Source: Okeania sp. SIO3B5
GTDB lineage: Bacteria > Cyanobacteriota > Cyanobacteriia > Cyanobacteriales > Microcoleaceae
Assembly (NCBI RefSeq): GCF_010692555.1
Contig: NZ_JAAHHG010000026.1
Span: 1-56,749 of the forward strand
Length of the DNA stretch: 56,749 nucleotides
Direction of reading: 5' to 3'
The position numbers were made by a program, and so were the translations under genes. Below the pieces are notes generated by a model that did not search any database, was not told the origin of the DNA, and saw only the letters and a program-made list of their open reading frames with translations. Positions 49,000-56,749 of the stretch are shown in pieces; position 1 is the first letter of the stretch; each line of letters starts with the position of its first letter.

Positions 49000-49266
49000 C
49001 TAGTAGCTCTCGTCTTGCATAGTATCTGAATCGCTGTCCCAACCAAGGATTCCTGTCTCAGTTGATTCCCTCTGACAAGTGCTTGTTTGTCCACCTACAA
49101 TCAGATGTAATCGACTTTCATCATTAACCTGAAACACAGGATTATAACTAATTTTCTCTTGTAATACCTCTTTAGGAATGCTAGTAAAAGCAGGTTCTAC
49201 TGCAAAGAGCATTGCAAAAGGTAACTTATCAGAGCACTTTTCTTGAGTTCCTAATGTTTTAACCAT
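49000..49266 (-). CDS. Candidate graspetide precursor peptide
   Basis: 88 residues. Two ATGs occur at 49272 and 49266; AAGGAG sits only 1 nt from the first but 7 nt from the second, so the second start (MVKTLGT) is chosen. The leader holds KLPFAMLFA, which resembles the PFFARFL recognition helix of microviridin precursors, and ends in HLIVGG, a Gly-Gly processing-like site. The following ~29-residue core is rich in Ser, Thr, Glu and Asp (TSTCQREST, GWDSDSD), the very side chains joined by ATP-grasp graspetide ligases. Location upstream of the maturase gene supports this. The core does not match the TxKYPSDW microviridin pattern. Confidence 0.75.
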   Translation of the reverse strand: MVKTLGTQEKCSDKLPFAMLFAVEPAFTSIPKEVLQEKISYNPVFQVNDESRLHLIVGGQTSTCQRESTETGILGWDSDSDTMQDESY

Positions 49267-49487
49267 TGACATTCTCCTTCTTATTAAGATTAGATTTGCC
49301 GTATAATTAGTATTTTCCTATCTAAATTCCAGTCTGCCAACCTAAGAAAAATGGGATTTAGGGGGGTATTTCCTAAACACTTCACTCCCTCGATAAATGG
49401 GAAAAAGTAGGATTTTAGAGCCAAAAATGGGAAAATGTGTGATAATGTGGGCTAAAGATAAGTTAAATTCAGTAAAGTTTGAAATTT

Positions 49488-50867
49488 ATGGAGATTCAAG
49501 AAGCTTTAAAGTGGACGGATGACCTGGTTTTTGCCTCTACAGGAAAGCATCTCGACTCGCTACAACGCTCCATTTTGGAGGGTGCATGGCAAAATCAACC
49601 ATATAAAAGCATCGCAGAAGATTACCACTGCACTCCAGATCATGTCAGAAAAACAGCATGGGAATTATGGCAACTACTATCAGATATTTTGGGAGAAGAG
49701 GTAAAAAAATCAAATCTTAAAGCTAAGTTAGAACGAATCGAATTTTCCCATATTTCCTATTTTGGTTCTGATACACAAATTTTTGGTTACATTAACATCT
49801 GTAGCAAAATTTGCCCTTATCCTAAAGCAGAAAAAACTCCAAAAAAGCGATCGCCTACCACTCCCACTAACTCAGACAACATTCAACCAGAAAAACGCCA
49901 CGACCTGACTGACGCACCAAAACTCCGTAATTTCCACAACCGCACCAATGAACTCGCTACCTTGAAACAATGGATACTCACAGAAAATACTTGCATTGTC
50001 ACCATAACAGGATTATCTGATATAGGTAAAACCACCCTCACCAGGCAACTTGTTGCAGATATCCAAGACAACTTTGATCGCGTCCTCTGGCGAAGTCATC
50101 GAAAATTCCCTACTCTCAACGCTCTCAAAACTAACTTAATTGAGTTTTTCTCCCCACCCCAACCAAAACAAAATCTGTCAATTCTAGATTACTTGTGTTT
50201 CCATCGTTGCCTAATCATTCTCGACGACTTCCAAGAAACATTAACTACTGGAGAATTTGTCGGTACTTACATTCCAGAATACAAAAATTACGGTAAGTTC
50301 ATCAAAGAAATAGCACGTTCTCCTCACAACAGTTGTTTACTCCTTCTCAGTTGGGAAAAACCTACAGAAATAGCTAATTTAGAAACAGAAAACTGTCACT
50401 GCCAAACTCTACAACTTCAAGGTTTAGGAAAGTTAGCAACAGAATTATTAAAAGCGAAAAATTTAACCGATGAAGATAGATGGTTAGAATTTATTAATCT
50501 TTACAGTGGCAACCCTTTATGGTTAAATATTATAGCTTCTACTATCCAAGATTTATTCAATGGTAAAGTGGCTCAATTTTTATCTTATTCCCATCTATTT
50601 TTAGGAGATTTAGAACCAATATTACACGAACATTATCAGCGCTTATCCAAGTCTGAAAAGTTAGTCATGCAGTGGTTAGCTAATCAGGAAATAGGAGGAA
50701 ATATTTGTAGTAAACCACCAGAAATTTCTGCAAATAACGATTTTTTAGGAGCAATACAGTCTTTAAGAAAACGGGGATTAATCAAAAAAAATGTGAGCAA
50801 GGAAGGGTCTATTTTTACTCTTGAACCTGTTATTAAACAATATGTCAAAAATCAATCTAACAGTTGA
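49488..50867 (+). CDS. NB-ARC STAND ATPase with vMAP-type N-terminal domain
   Basis: A ~459-residue protein. The frame opens at TTG 49479, but ATG 49488 (MEIQEALKWTDDLVF) is the normal start of the cyanobacterial vMAP-like helix-turn-helix domain, seen here as residues ~1-75 (SILEGAWQNQPYKSIAEDYHCTPDHVRKTAWELW). A linker follows, then an NB-ARC ATPase: Walker A GLSDIGKTTL (~172), Walker B CLIILDDF (~240), GNPLWLNIIAS (GLPL-like) and a winged-helix end. STAND proteins of this type usually carry WD40 or TPR sensors; this one stops after the NB-ARC core. It could act in stress or anti-phage sensing (inference). Confidence 0.8.
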   Translation: MEIQEALKWTDDLVFASTGKHLDSLQRSILEGAWQNQPYKSIAEDYHCTPDHVRKTAWELWQLLSDILGEEVKKSNLKAKLERIEFSHISYFGSDTQIFGYINICSKICPYPKAEKTPKKRSPTTPTNSDNIQPEKRHDLTDAPKLRNFHNRTNELATLKQWILTENTCIVTITGLSDIGKTTLTRQLVADIQDNFDRVLWRSHRKFPTLNALKTNLIEFFSPPQPKQNLSILDYLCFHRCLIILDDFQETLTTGEFVGTYIPEYKNYGKFIKEIARSPHNSCLLLLSWEKPTEIANLETENCHCQTLQLQGLGKLATELLKAKNLTDEDRWLEFINLYSGNPLWLNIIASTIQDLFNGKVAQFLSYSHLFLGDLEPILHEHYQRLSKSEKLVMQWLANQEIGGNICSKPPEISANNDFLGAIQSLRKRGLIKKNVSKEGSIFTLEPVIKQYVKNQSNS

Positions 50868-51056
50868 CGACATATTACTGAATTCTTTTTAGTCACACCA
50901 TAGAAATACTCATAAATCTCTAAAATTATTACTTATTAAATAAATTGTTCAATCCCAAATCATTAGTCACTTTTAAAGGTATTTAAAAATCCGTCGCAGG
51001 GCACTATTTTAGATGTATCATTCCACTACTATAATTTAGATACTTAATCTGAAATA

Positions 51057-51282
51057 CTAACTTAAATCTACTGAAAAATTAGTTAAATGCCTACTTTTTG
51101 GTCTAATAAATCCTAAAACAATATCCTCTTTAGGAATCTCTAATTCTAAAAGTTCTAAAGCAACTCCTCTTTCAGTTCCATCTGACTCAATGTAAATTTT
51201 TTCTCCCAAAATGCGCAGATGCAAAACAACAGCATGAACTCGCCCTGTTTCATCCCATCCTGTATCAAGCAATAAATAATGA
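51057..51282 (-). pseudogene. xisI: xisI 3' fragment (minus strand)
   Basis: About 74 codons match the second half of XisI: LLLDTGWDETGRVHAVVLHL, YIESDGTERGVALELLELEIPKEDIVLGFIRPKSRHL. The normal N-terminal 40 residues are missing; instead, at about 51283, the sequence runs head-on into a plus-strand xisI fragment. An ATG at 51272 opens a 71-codon frame, but it would make only a partial protein. Confidence 0.7.
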
Positions 51283-51284
51283 CG

Positions 51285-51437
51285 AGTGTTTGGATGTGTT
51301 ATTCATGTTGAGATTAGGTTGGGGAAATTTTGGATTCAACGAGATGGAACTGAAGCAGGAATAGCTAATGAGTTAATTGTAGCAGGAGTGCCTAAGTCTG
51401 ATATCGTGCTAGGATACAGGTCGCCGTTCTTATAAAC
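51285..51437 (+). pseudogene. xisI: xisI 3' fragment interrupted by the tnpB element
   Basis: This stretch is almost identical to 47550-47690 of the intact xisI gene (RVFGCVIHVEIRLGKFWIQ, SDIVLGYR) and stops abruptly at ACAGGTC. The continuation CTATATGCGTAAGTTTACAGGG reappears at 52759, beyond the tnpB element. The gene was therefore split by that insertion. Its own 5' half is also missing. Confidence 0.85.
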
Positions 51438-51542
51438 CTACGATTATCTATATAAATCTATGATTTTCTCTAAACAATCTGTTCTATTCCTGCTTCAACC
51501 TGGCAACGTCGGCGTTATCCAGTCCACAGGCTGTCACGGACG

Positions 51543-51629
51543 TTCGCGCTAGCGTTGCGGAGCAAACTGCCCGCCATAGCTAAATTTAACGCTGCATTCA
51601 AGTCTCGTTCGCGCTAGCGTTGCGGAGCA
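51543..51629. repeat. Two 22-bp palindromic repeat insertions in the tnpB 3' end
   Basis: The same 22-bp word (core CGCTAGCG within TTCGCGCTAGCGTTGCGG) occurs at 51543-51564 and 51608-51629. Removing each restores a sensible coding sequence: GAT next to CGAGAC (DRDLNAAL) in the second case and GCGGGCAGT next to the CGTGACAGC end in the first. They therefore look like recent small insertions. Confidence 0.75.
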
Positions 51630-52698
51630 ATCACAGCTAAAATTGCAGTGTTCACAATTTGATTGCGCGCTCTGATAACAACAGAGACTCTTTAACAGCT
51701 CCACACCTACTGCAAGTCTTAGAGCTAGGAAACCATCTATCAATAATGATTAGCTCAGAACCGTATAACTCACATTTGTATTTAAGCTGTCTTCTGAACT
51801 CGTAAAAACCCATATCAGCAACTGCTGCCGCCAACTTATGATTTGCCATCATTCCTGATACATTGAGGTCTTCTATTACTATTTGGCTGTGGTTTTTAGC
51901 CAAATAAGTAGTTAGTTTGTGCAATGTATCTTTTCTAATATTAGCTATTTTGCTATGTAGTTTAGCTATCTTAAGTTGAGCTTTTTTCCAGTTGTTAGAG
52001 AACTTAGTTTTATGCCTGTTTAGGTATTGCAGTCGAGATAGTTTAGCTTCTAACTTTTTTTTCGGTTTAGCACCATCAAACACTTCCCCTGTTGACAATG
52101 TTGCTAAAGTTTTTACTCCTAAATCTACACCAACTACATCTACTGATTTCTCAGTAATTTGGGGTATGGTTTCTACTTTGAAACTAATAAACCATCTATC
52201 AGCTTTTCTGCTAATAGTTACAGATTTAGGAGTTACATTATCTGGCAAGATTTCAAAGGTTTTAACCCAACCAATCCGAGGTAACTTTATACGATTAAAA
52301 CCGACTGTAATTGAGCCATCCAAAGTAAAACTATCATCTCTACCTTTTTTCTTGAATTTAGGTTGTCCTGATAGCGAAGCTCCTCCCTTGGAGGCGACTT
52401 TATTAAAGCAACGCTTCCAAGCTTCTGACAAATATCTCAAAGCATATTGAGGCGCTGTTTTAGAAACTTCATAGTACCAGCAGTTTTTCGGTTTTACCAT
52501 TGCCACTAACAGTTTATGCAGGTCAATTGCGGTAGGAAACTTAAGTTTACTGTCTGGATTATTGAAATTGTGGTTAAGAATGTTCCTAGTCAACCATAGT
52601 CCCCAATTATAAGCATGACGGGCTACACCAACGTGTTTAGCCAGTAACGTTTTTTGACGATTATTAGGATGTAACTCAGTTTTGAATCCAAGTAGCAT
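51549..52698 (-). pseudogene. tnpB: Broken tnpB
   Basis: From ATG 52698 the frame encodes a near-complete TnpB: MLLGFKTELHPNNRQ, QPKFKKKGRDDSF, VVGVDLGVKTLATL (first RuvC Asp), IVIEDLNVSGMMANHKL (Glu), DRWFPSSKTCSRCG (first zinc pair). Near 51660 an extra T shifts the frame and brings a stop (SERAIKL). The lost part, CEHCNFSCD and RDLNAALNLA, is still readable in other frames but is split again by a 22-bp insertion at 51608-51629. The second zinc pair and the third RuvC Asp are thus lost, so the protein should be inactive. Confidence 0.85.
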
Positions 52699-53246
52699 AA
52701 ACAGATAATCTCAGATTTTTATAGATAATACCAGATTTTAGCCAACAGTTACAAGCCCTATATGCGTAAGTTTACAGGGTTGGCGACGGGATTGAATATC
52801 AAATCCGTTTAAATAACTTCACAACCAATAGACATCTTCAGAAAAGAGGGAGTAGGGAGTAGGGAGTAGGGAGTAGGGAGTAGGGAGTAGGGAGTAGGGA
52901 ACCCACCCCTCGCCCCTCCCCCTCCCAGGAGGGGAAAGAATTGATAATTTCTGTACGATAGTTGATTTTATTTTTTATTATTGGAGATGTCTAATAGACA
53001 TCTCCAGAAATTATACATTTGGAACAAAAAATTTTTTTCAGAGTATTCAGGAAATTTCAAAACTAAATTTGAAGCTAAACGGAACAAACCTACTACTTAT
53101 TAAAGTTAGCCTCTATCTTTAATCTTAGTAAATATCCTATGCTTAAGTATTTAATTCATTTTCATTCCCCTACTCCCTATTTCCTACTCCTTATTCCCTG
53201 ACTTCTACAAGAAGTCTCTTGTAATTTTATCGACTGGAGAAATACC
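52699..53246. repeat. Spacer with xisI tail, GGGAGTA heptamers and an 11-bp hairpin
   Basis: The 3' end of the interrupted xisI lies at 52759-52795. GGGAGTA heptamers repeat about seven times at 52848-52900, and a pyrimidine version (CCTACTCC) stands at 53168-53197. At 52982-53006 TGGAGATGTCT pairs perfectly with AGACATCTCCA around AAT. No gene is seen. The kinase promoter should lie in the last 150 bp. Confidence 0.75.
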
Positions 53247-56200
53247 ATGAGTAAATGTCTTAATCCCAACTGTTTACATCAAAATCTGCCAGAAACAAAA
53301 GTGTGTGAAGAATGTGGTTCAAAACTATTATTGGCAGAACGATATCGTGCTTTAGAAATTATTGGTGAGGGTGGTTTTGGCCGAACTTTTAAAGCTGTGG
53401 ATGAGTTCAAACCTTCAAAACCTTTATGTGTAATTAAACAATTTTTCTCCACAGTTCAAGATGCTCAAAGTATTCAGAAGGCTACAGAATTATTTGAACA
53501 AGAAGCAATACGTTTAGAAACTCTTGGCAAACATTCACAAATACCAGAACTTTTTGCTCATTTAGTTCAAGATAATCATCAATATTTAGTACAAGAATAT
53601 ATTGCTGGTCAAAATTTAGCTGAAGAGTTGGCAACGGAGGGAGTTTTCAGTGAAACTAAAATCCGAGAATTTCTGAATGAAATGTTACCTATCTTGGAGT
53701 TTGTTCATAGCCATCAGGTAATACACCGAGATATTAAACCAGAAAATATTGTTCGTATTGCTAACTCCGAGCGGGGTGAAAATCATAAATTTTCTCTAGT
53801 TTTAGTTGATTTCGGTGCAGCTAAATTTACATCTAAAACTGCTTTGGCAAAAACTGGAACTTTAATTGGTTCAGCAGCTTATATTGCACCGGAACAAGTA
53901 AGGGGTAAAGCTATCTTTGCTAGCGATATTTATAGTTTGGCTATAACTTGTATTTATCTACTTACTGGAGTAGCGCCTTTTGATTTATTTGATAGTAGTG
54001 AGGATACTTGGGTTTGGCGAGATTATTTAAAAAGTCCTGTTTCTCTTCAGTTGAGTAAAATTATTGATAAAATGCTGAAAACTGCGACTAAAAATCGTTA
54101 TCAAACAGCACGGGAAATTTTACATGATTTGAATAGTTCTCCAGAATTAACTACAGTCAAAAATAATATTCCTAAATTATTTATTGGTGGAGTTGCAGGC
54201 ATAACTTGCTTATTTTTAACGGGGATAGTTTTAGCAGGAATATTTTTAAGTTCTCCTCGACAAAAACCTGTTGTTATTCAATCAGAAAAACTTAAATCAG
54301 AACCTCAAAAACCAGTTATTTCGCCTCCAGAATTTGGCGGATTATATGCAAAATCTCCCACAGGGACAGTACAAGCTTTTCCATTAGAACATACAGATGT
54401 TACTGCTAAAATTGCGGGAAATGTATCGAGAGTAGAAGTAGTACAACGTTTTACTAATCCTTATAAAACTCCTTTAGAAGCAGTTTATCAATTTCCATTA
54501 CCCGATGAATCTGCCGTGGATGATATGGAAATTCGCATAGGCGATCGCGTGATTAAAGGCGTTATTAAAAAACGGGAACAAGCAAAAAAAATCTACAATA
54601 AAGCTAAAAAAGAAGGAAAAACTGCTGCTTTACTGGAACAAGAACGACCTAATATTTTTACTCAATCTTTAGCTAATATTCAACCAGGGGAAACTATAGA
54701 GGTAGTAATTCGCTACACTGATGCTTTAAAATTTGCCGGGGGCGACTATGAATTTGTCTTTCCCATGGTTGTCGGACCTCGTTATAATCCAGGAAATTCT
54801 AATTTAAGTAGCTTCCCAGAAAAGCCAATTCATTTAGCCAGTTTACCGACAACAAATTCTCTTCCAAACTTACTTTCTCAAACGGCAAAAACTCCGCCAA
54901 AAGAACGTTCAGGCCATGATATTAATGTCACAGTTGAAATTGATGCCGGAGTACCAATTTCTAATATTATCTCCACCTCTCATCAAATCCAAATTCAAAA
55001 AGTTGCTGCATCAGGATTGCCATCTATTACTCAAGTACAATTAAACAAAACTGACACTATTCCCAATAAAGATTTAGTTCTTCGTTATCAAGTAGCTGGC
55101 AAAGAAACTCAATCTACAGTTCTCTCTCAAGCAGACAACAAAGGCGGACATTTTGCAGTTTCTTTAATTCCTGCTCTGGAATATCAAACTAAAGAAATTG
55201 TACCCAAAGATGTAGTATTTTTAATGGATACATCCGGTTCCCAAAACGGTGCACCTTTAGCACAATCAAAAGTATTAATGCGCCGTTTTCTTCAGGGATT
55301 AAATCCTGACGATACCTTTACAATTATTGACTTTGCTAATAGCGCTCAAACATTATCAACCCAACCTTTAGCTAATACTCCTGCTAACCAGAAAAAAGCC
55401 ATAGATTATGTTAATAATTTAAAGGCAAATGGTGGAACAGAATTACTCAATGGAATTGATACTGTACTGAATTTTTCACCTGCAAAAAATGGGCGACTGC
55501 GAAGTATTGTCCTGGTAACAGATGGTTTAATTGGCAATGAAAATCAAATCATTTCTCGCATACAAAAACAACTACAACCAGGAAACCGTCTCTACAGTTT
55601 TGGTGTTGGTAGCTCCGTAAATCGATTTTTATTAAACCGACTAGCAGAAGTGGGGCGGGGTACAGTCCATGTTGTGCGTCACGATGAATCTGTGGATGCG
55701 GTAGTAGAAAAGTTTTTCAATGAAATTAATAACCCAGTGTTGACTAATATAGAAGTAACTTGGCAGGGTTTAGGAGAAGCTCCCGAAATATTCCCACTCA
55801 AACCTGCGGACTTATTTGCTCAAGAACCTTTAATTTTGTACGGACGTAAACAAGATCGACTCAGTGGAAATTTACAAATAACTGCCGTTGCTGCTGGTGG
55901 AAAACCATATCGTAAGACTTTTCCCTTACGCTTTGACTCAGATGGTGGGAATGAAGCGATCGCTCAACTTTGGGGACGGGCGAAAATTAAGGAATTGATG
56001 CTGGAAATGACTGATGGGGAGATGTCAGAAAGAGTTGAAGCTGTGACAAATGTGGCTTTGGGTTATCGGTTGATGTCGAAATATACTGCTTTTGTGGCGG
56101 TGAGTGACGAGCAACGAGTTGATCCTAATAATTCTAGTCGTCGGGAGAAAGTGAAAAAACAGACTCCTGATGGGATGGTGGGTATTCCAGAACCTAGTTT

Positions 56201-56291
56201 TGTTTGGGCGATATTATTGTTTGGTTTATATATGGGTTGGAAACATTGGGTGCAGTTGCGCAAGGCTAAAAAGTTGTCAGAGAATAGTTAA
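53247..56291 (+). CDS. Zinc-ribbon Ser/Thr kinase fused to VIT and vWA domains
   Basis: A 1,014-residue signalling protein. A zinc ribbon (C4, C9, C20, C23) leads into a Hanks-type kinase (~33-300) with the glycine loop GEGGFG, CVIKQF, HRDIKPEN (H160) and DFGAAK, all intact. A single transmembrane helix follows (~308-335), then a VIT domain (~361-508), a vWA domain with the metal site DTSGS (D661) and a C-terminal segment IPEPSFVWAILLFGLYMGWKHW followed by RKAKK. The kinase would be inside and VIT-vWA outside the membrane. VIT-vWA pairs are known from inter-alpha-trypsin-inhibitor-like proteins that bind partners. ATG start with GGAGA upstream. Stand-alone gene. Confidence 0.92.
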   Translation: MSKCLNPNCLHQNLPETKVCEECGSKLLLAERYRALEIIGEGGFGRTFKAVDEFKPSKPLCVIKQFFSTVQDAQSIQKATELFEQEAIRLETLGKHSQIPELFAHLVQDNHQYLVQEYIAGQNLAEELATEGVFSETKIREFLNEMLPILEFVHSHQVIHRDIKPENIVRIANSERGENHKFSLVLVDFGAAKFTSKTALAKTGTLIGSAAYIAPEQVRGKAIFASDIYSLAITCIYLLTGVAPFDLFDSSEDTWVWRDYLKSPVSLQLSKIIDKMLKTATKNRYQTAREILHDLNSSPELTTVKNNIPKLFIGGVAGITCLFLTGIVLAGIFLSSPRQKPVVIQSEKLKSEPQKPVISPPEFGGLYAKSPTGTVQAFPLEHTDVTAKIAGNVSRVEVVQRFTNPYKTPLEAVYQFPLPDESAVDDMEIRIGDRVIKGVIKKREQAKKIYNKAKKEGKTAALLEQERPNIFTQSLANIQPGETIEVVIRYTDALKFAGGDYEFVFPMVVGPRYNPGNSNLSSFPEKPIHLASLPTTNSLPNLLSQTAKTPPKERSGHDINVTVEIDAGVPISNIISTSHQIQIQKVAASGLPSITQVQLNKTDTIPNKDLVLRYQVAGKETQSTVLSQADNKGGHFAVSLIPALEYQTKEIVPKDVVFLMDTSGSQNGAPLAQSKVLMRRFLQGLNPDDTFTIIDFANSAQTLSTQPLANTPANQKKAIDYVNNLKANGGTELLNGIDTVLNFSPAKNGRLRSIVLVTDGLIGNENQIISRIQKQLQPGNRLYSFGVGSSVNRFLLNRLAEVGRGTVHVVRHDESVDAVVEKFFNEINNPVLTNIEVTWQGLGEAPEIFPLKPADLFAQEPLILYGRKQDRLSGNLQITAVAAGGKPYRKTFPLRFDSDGGNEAIAQLWGRAKIKELMLEMTDGEMSERVEAVTNVALGYRLMSKYTAFVAVSDEQRVDPNNSSRREKVKKQTPDGMVGIPEPSFVWAILLFGLYMGWKHWVQLRKAKKLSENS

Positions 56292-56326
56292 TTTAGAATT
56301 TAGAATTTAGAATTTAGAATTTAGAA
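56292..56326. repeat. TTTAGAA heptamer tract
   Basis: AGAATTT/TTTAGAA heptamers repeat about five times directly after the kinase stop codon. Confidence 0.75.
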
Positions 56327-56469
56327 TTACCTCTTCTTATAAATTAAGAGGATTTGATCAAAGGATTTTTTTCTTTTTTCTCCATGAATGAAGAGGCTTT
56401 ATACCTGAATTTTTCGGTAAATATTAATGCTCTTCTTAATTCTCTTGAGACTCTCAAATTTTCCCCTAC

Positions 56470-56749
56470 TCCTTAATAAAGCGCATTATCCAAGAATAAC
56501 GTTTTGCTCAATTATCTGTTCCGGAACAGTTTGCAGAACTATCTCACCTCCCTGACAACAATCACAAATTGAACTGCAGAATGTAGATTCTATTACTTCT
56601 TAATAAAGCGCATTATCCAAGAATAACGTTTTGCTCAATTATCTGTTCCGGAACAGTTTGCAGAACTATCTCACCTCCCTGACAACAATCACAAATTGAA
56701 CTGTAGAATGTAGATTCTATTACTTCTTAATAAAGGGCATTATCCAACA
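56470..56749. repeat. 127-bp tandem repeat running off the window
   Basis: The unit starting AATAAAGCGCATTATCC recurs at 56475, 56602 and 56729 (period 127 bp); the third copy is cut by the window edge. Each unit contains the perfect 14-bp palindrome CTGTTCCGGAACAG. The minus strand of each unit reads a 37-codon stop-to-stop frame with cysteines (FCSSICDCCQGGEIVLQ) and no start. From 56327 to 56470 nothing is recognised. Confidence 0.85.

Larger units (their letters stand above)
51438..52758 (-). mobile_element. IS605/IS1341-type tnpB element inserted in xisI
   Basis: The borders are set by the split xisI sequence on both sides. The element carries only tnpB (minus strand) and no tnpA. The left part (51438-51545), downstream of tnpB, should hold the right end and omega-RNA; the ends show short hairpins and no target duplication, as expected for this family. 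The exact ends are uncertain by several bases. Confidence 0.7.

Noticed and set aside
51992-52450. Plus-strand 152-residue frame antisense to tnpB
   Set aside because: It lies entirely opposite conserved TnpB codons and has no domain pattern.

Overview
The window is AT-rich cyanobacterial DNA. The HIP1 octamer GCGATCGC recurs in genes and spacers, and tandem heptamer repeats (AGTCAAA, GGGAGTA, TTAGAAT classes) fill many gaps. XisI/XisH, Uma2, DUF1822, TPR-CHAT and an isoleucyl-tRNA synthetase carrying the CAAD membrane domain all point to a large-genome filamentous cyanobacterium, probably Oscillatoriales. The genus cannot be fixed from this window. Only ileS and purL look like core metabolic genes; the rest is accessory, with many remnants. 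| Layout: 0.2-11 kb holds one giant minus-strand gene for a 3,578-residue RTX/Calx-beta secreted protein. 11-17 kb has two alpha/beta-hydrolase-like genes, a ferrochelatase-like protein with a His-rich tail, a cytochrome b561-like gene broken by an in-frame TGA, and a pair of small membrane proteins. 17-22 kb has an orphan betaine-type binding lipoprotein, an iron alcohol dehydrogenase lying between IS remnants, a truncated tnpB, a protease-TPR fusion lacking the catalytic serine, and a decayed PIN module. 22.8-23.8 kb is a 72-bp tandem repeat array. 24-37 kb carries ileS, a truncated xisH with xisI, a secreted TPR-CHAT protein, a 174-bp repeat, a UPF0175/DUF3368 toxin-antitoxin pair, two unknown proteins and purL. 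| 37.4-45.7 kb is the most striking region. It is a co-directional cluster: divergent sigma-70-like protein, DUF1822 protein, CHAT protease fused to a membrane coiled-coil module, a truncated small ORF, a second copy of the membrane module without CHAT, and a pentapeptide-repeat protein. The membrane module plus its small downstream gene has clearly been duplicated in tandem. I read it as a candidate membrane-tethered, protease-linked signalling or defence system. | 45.9-53 kb holds two Uma2 proteins, an orphan xisI, a 94-bp MITE, a two-gene graspetide (ATP-grasp RiPP) locus whose precursor has a Gly-Gly junction and an acidic Ser/Thr-rich core, an NB-ARC STAND protein, and a wreck of two fused xisI fragments interrupted by a tnpB element that itself carries two 22-bp repeat insertions. 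53.2-56.3 kb encodes a zinc-ribbon/Ser-Thr kinase/VIT/vWA membrane protein. A 127-bp tandem repeat runs off the right edge. No tRNA, rRNA or CRISPR array was recognised.
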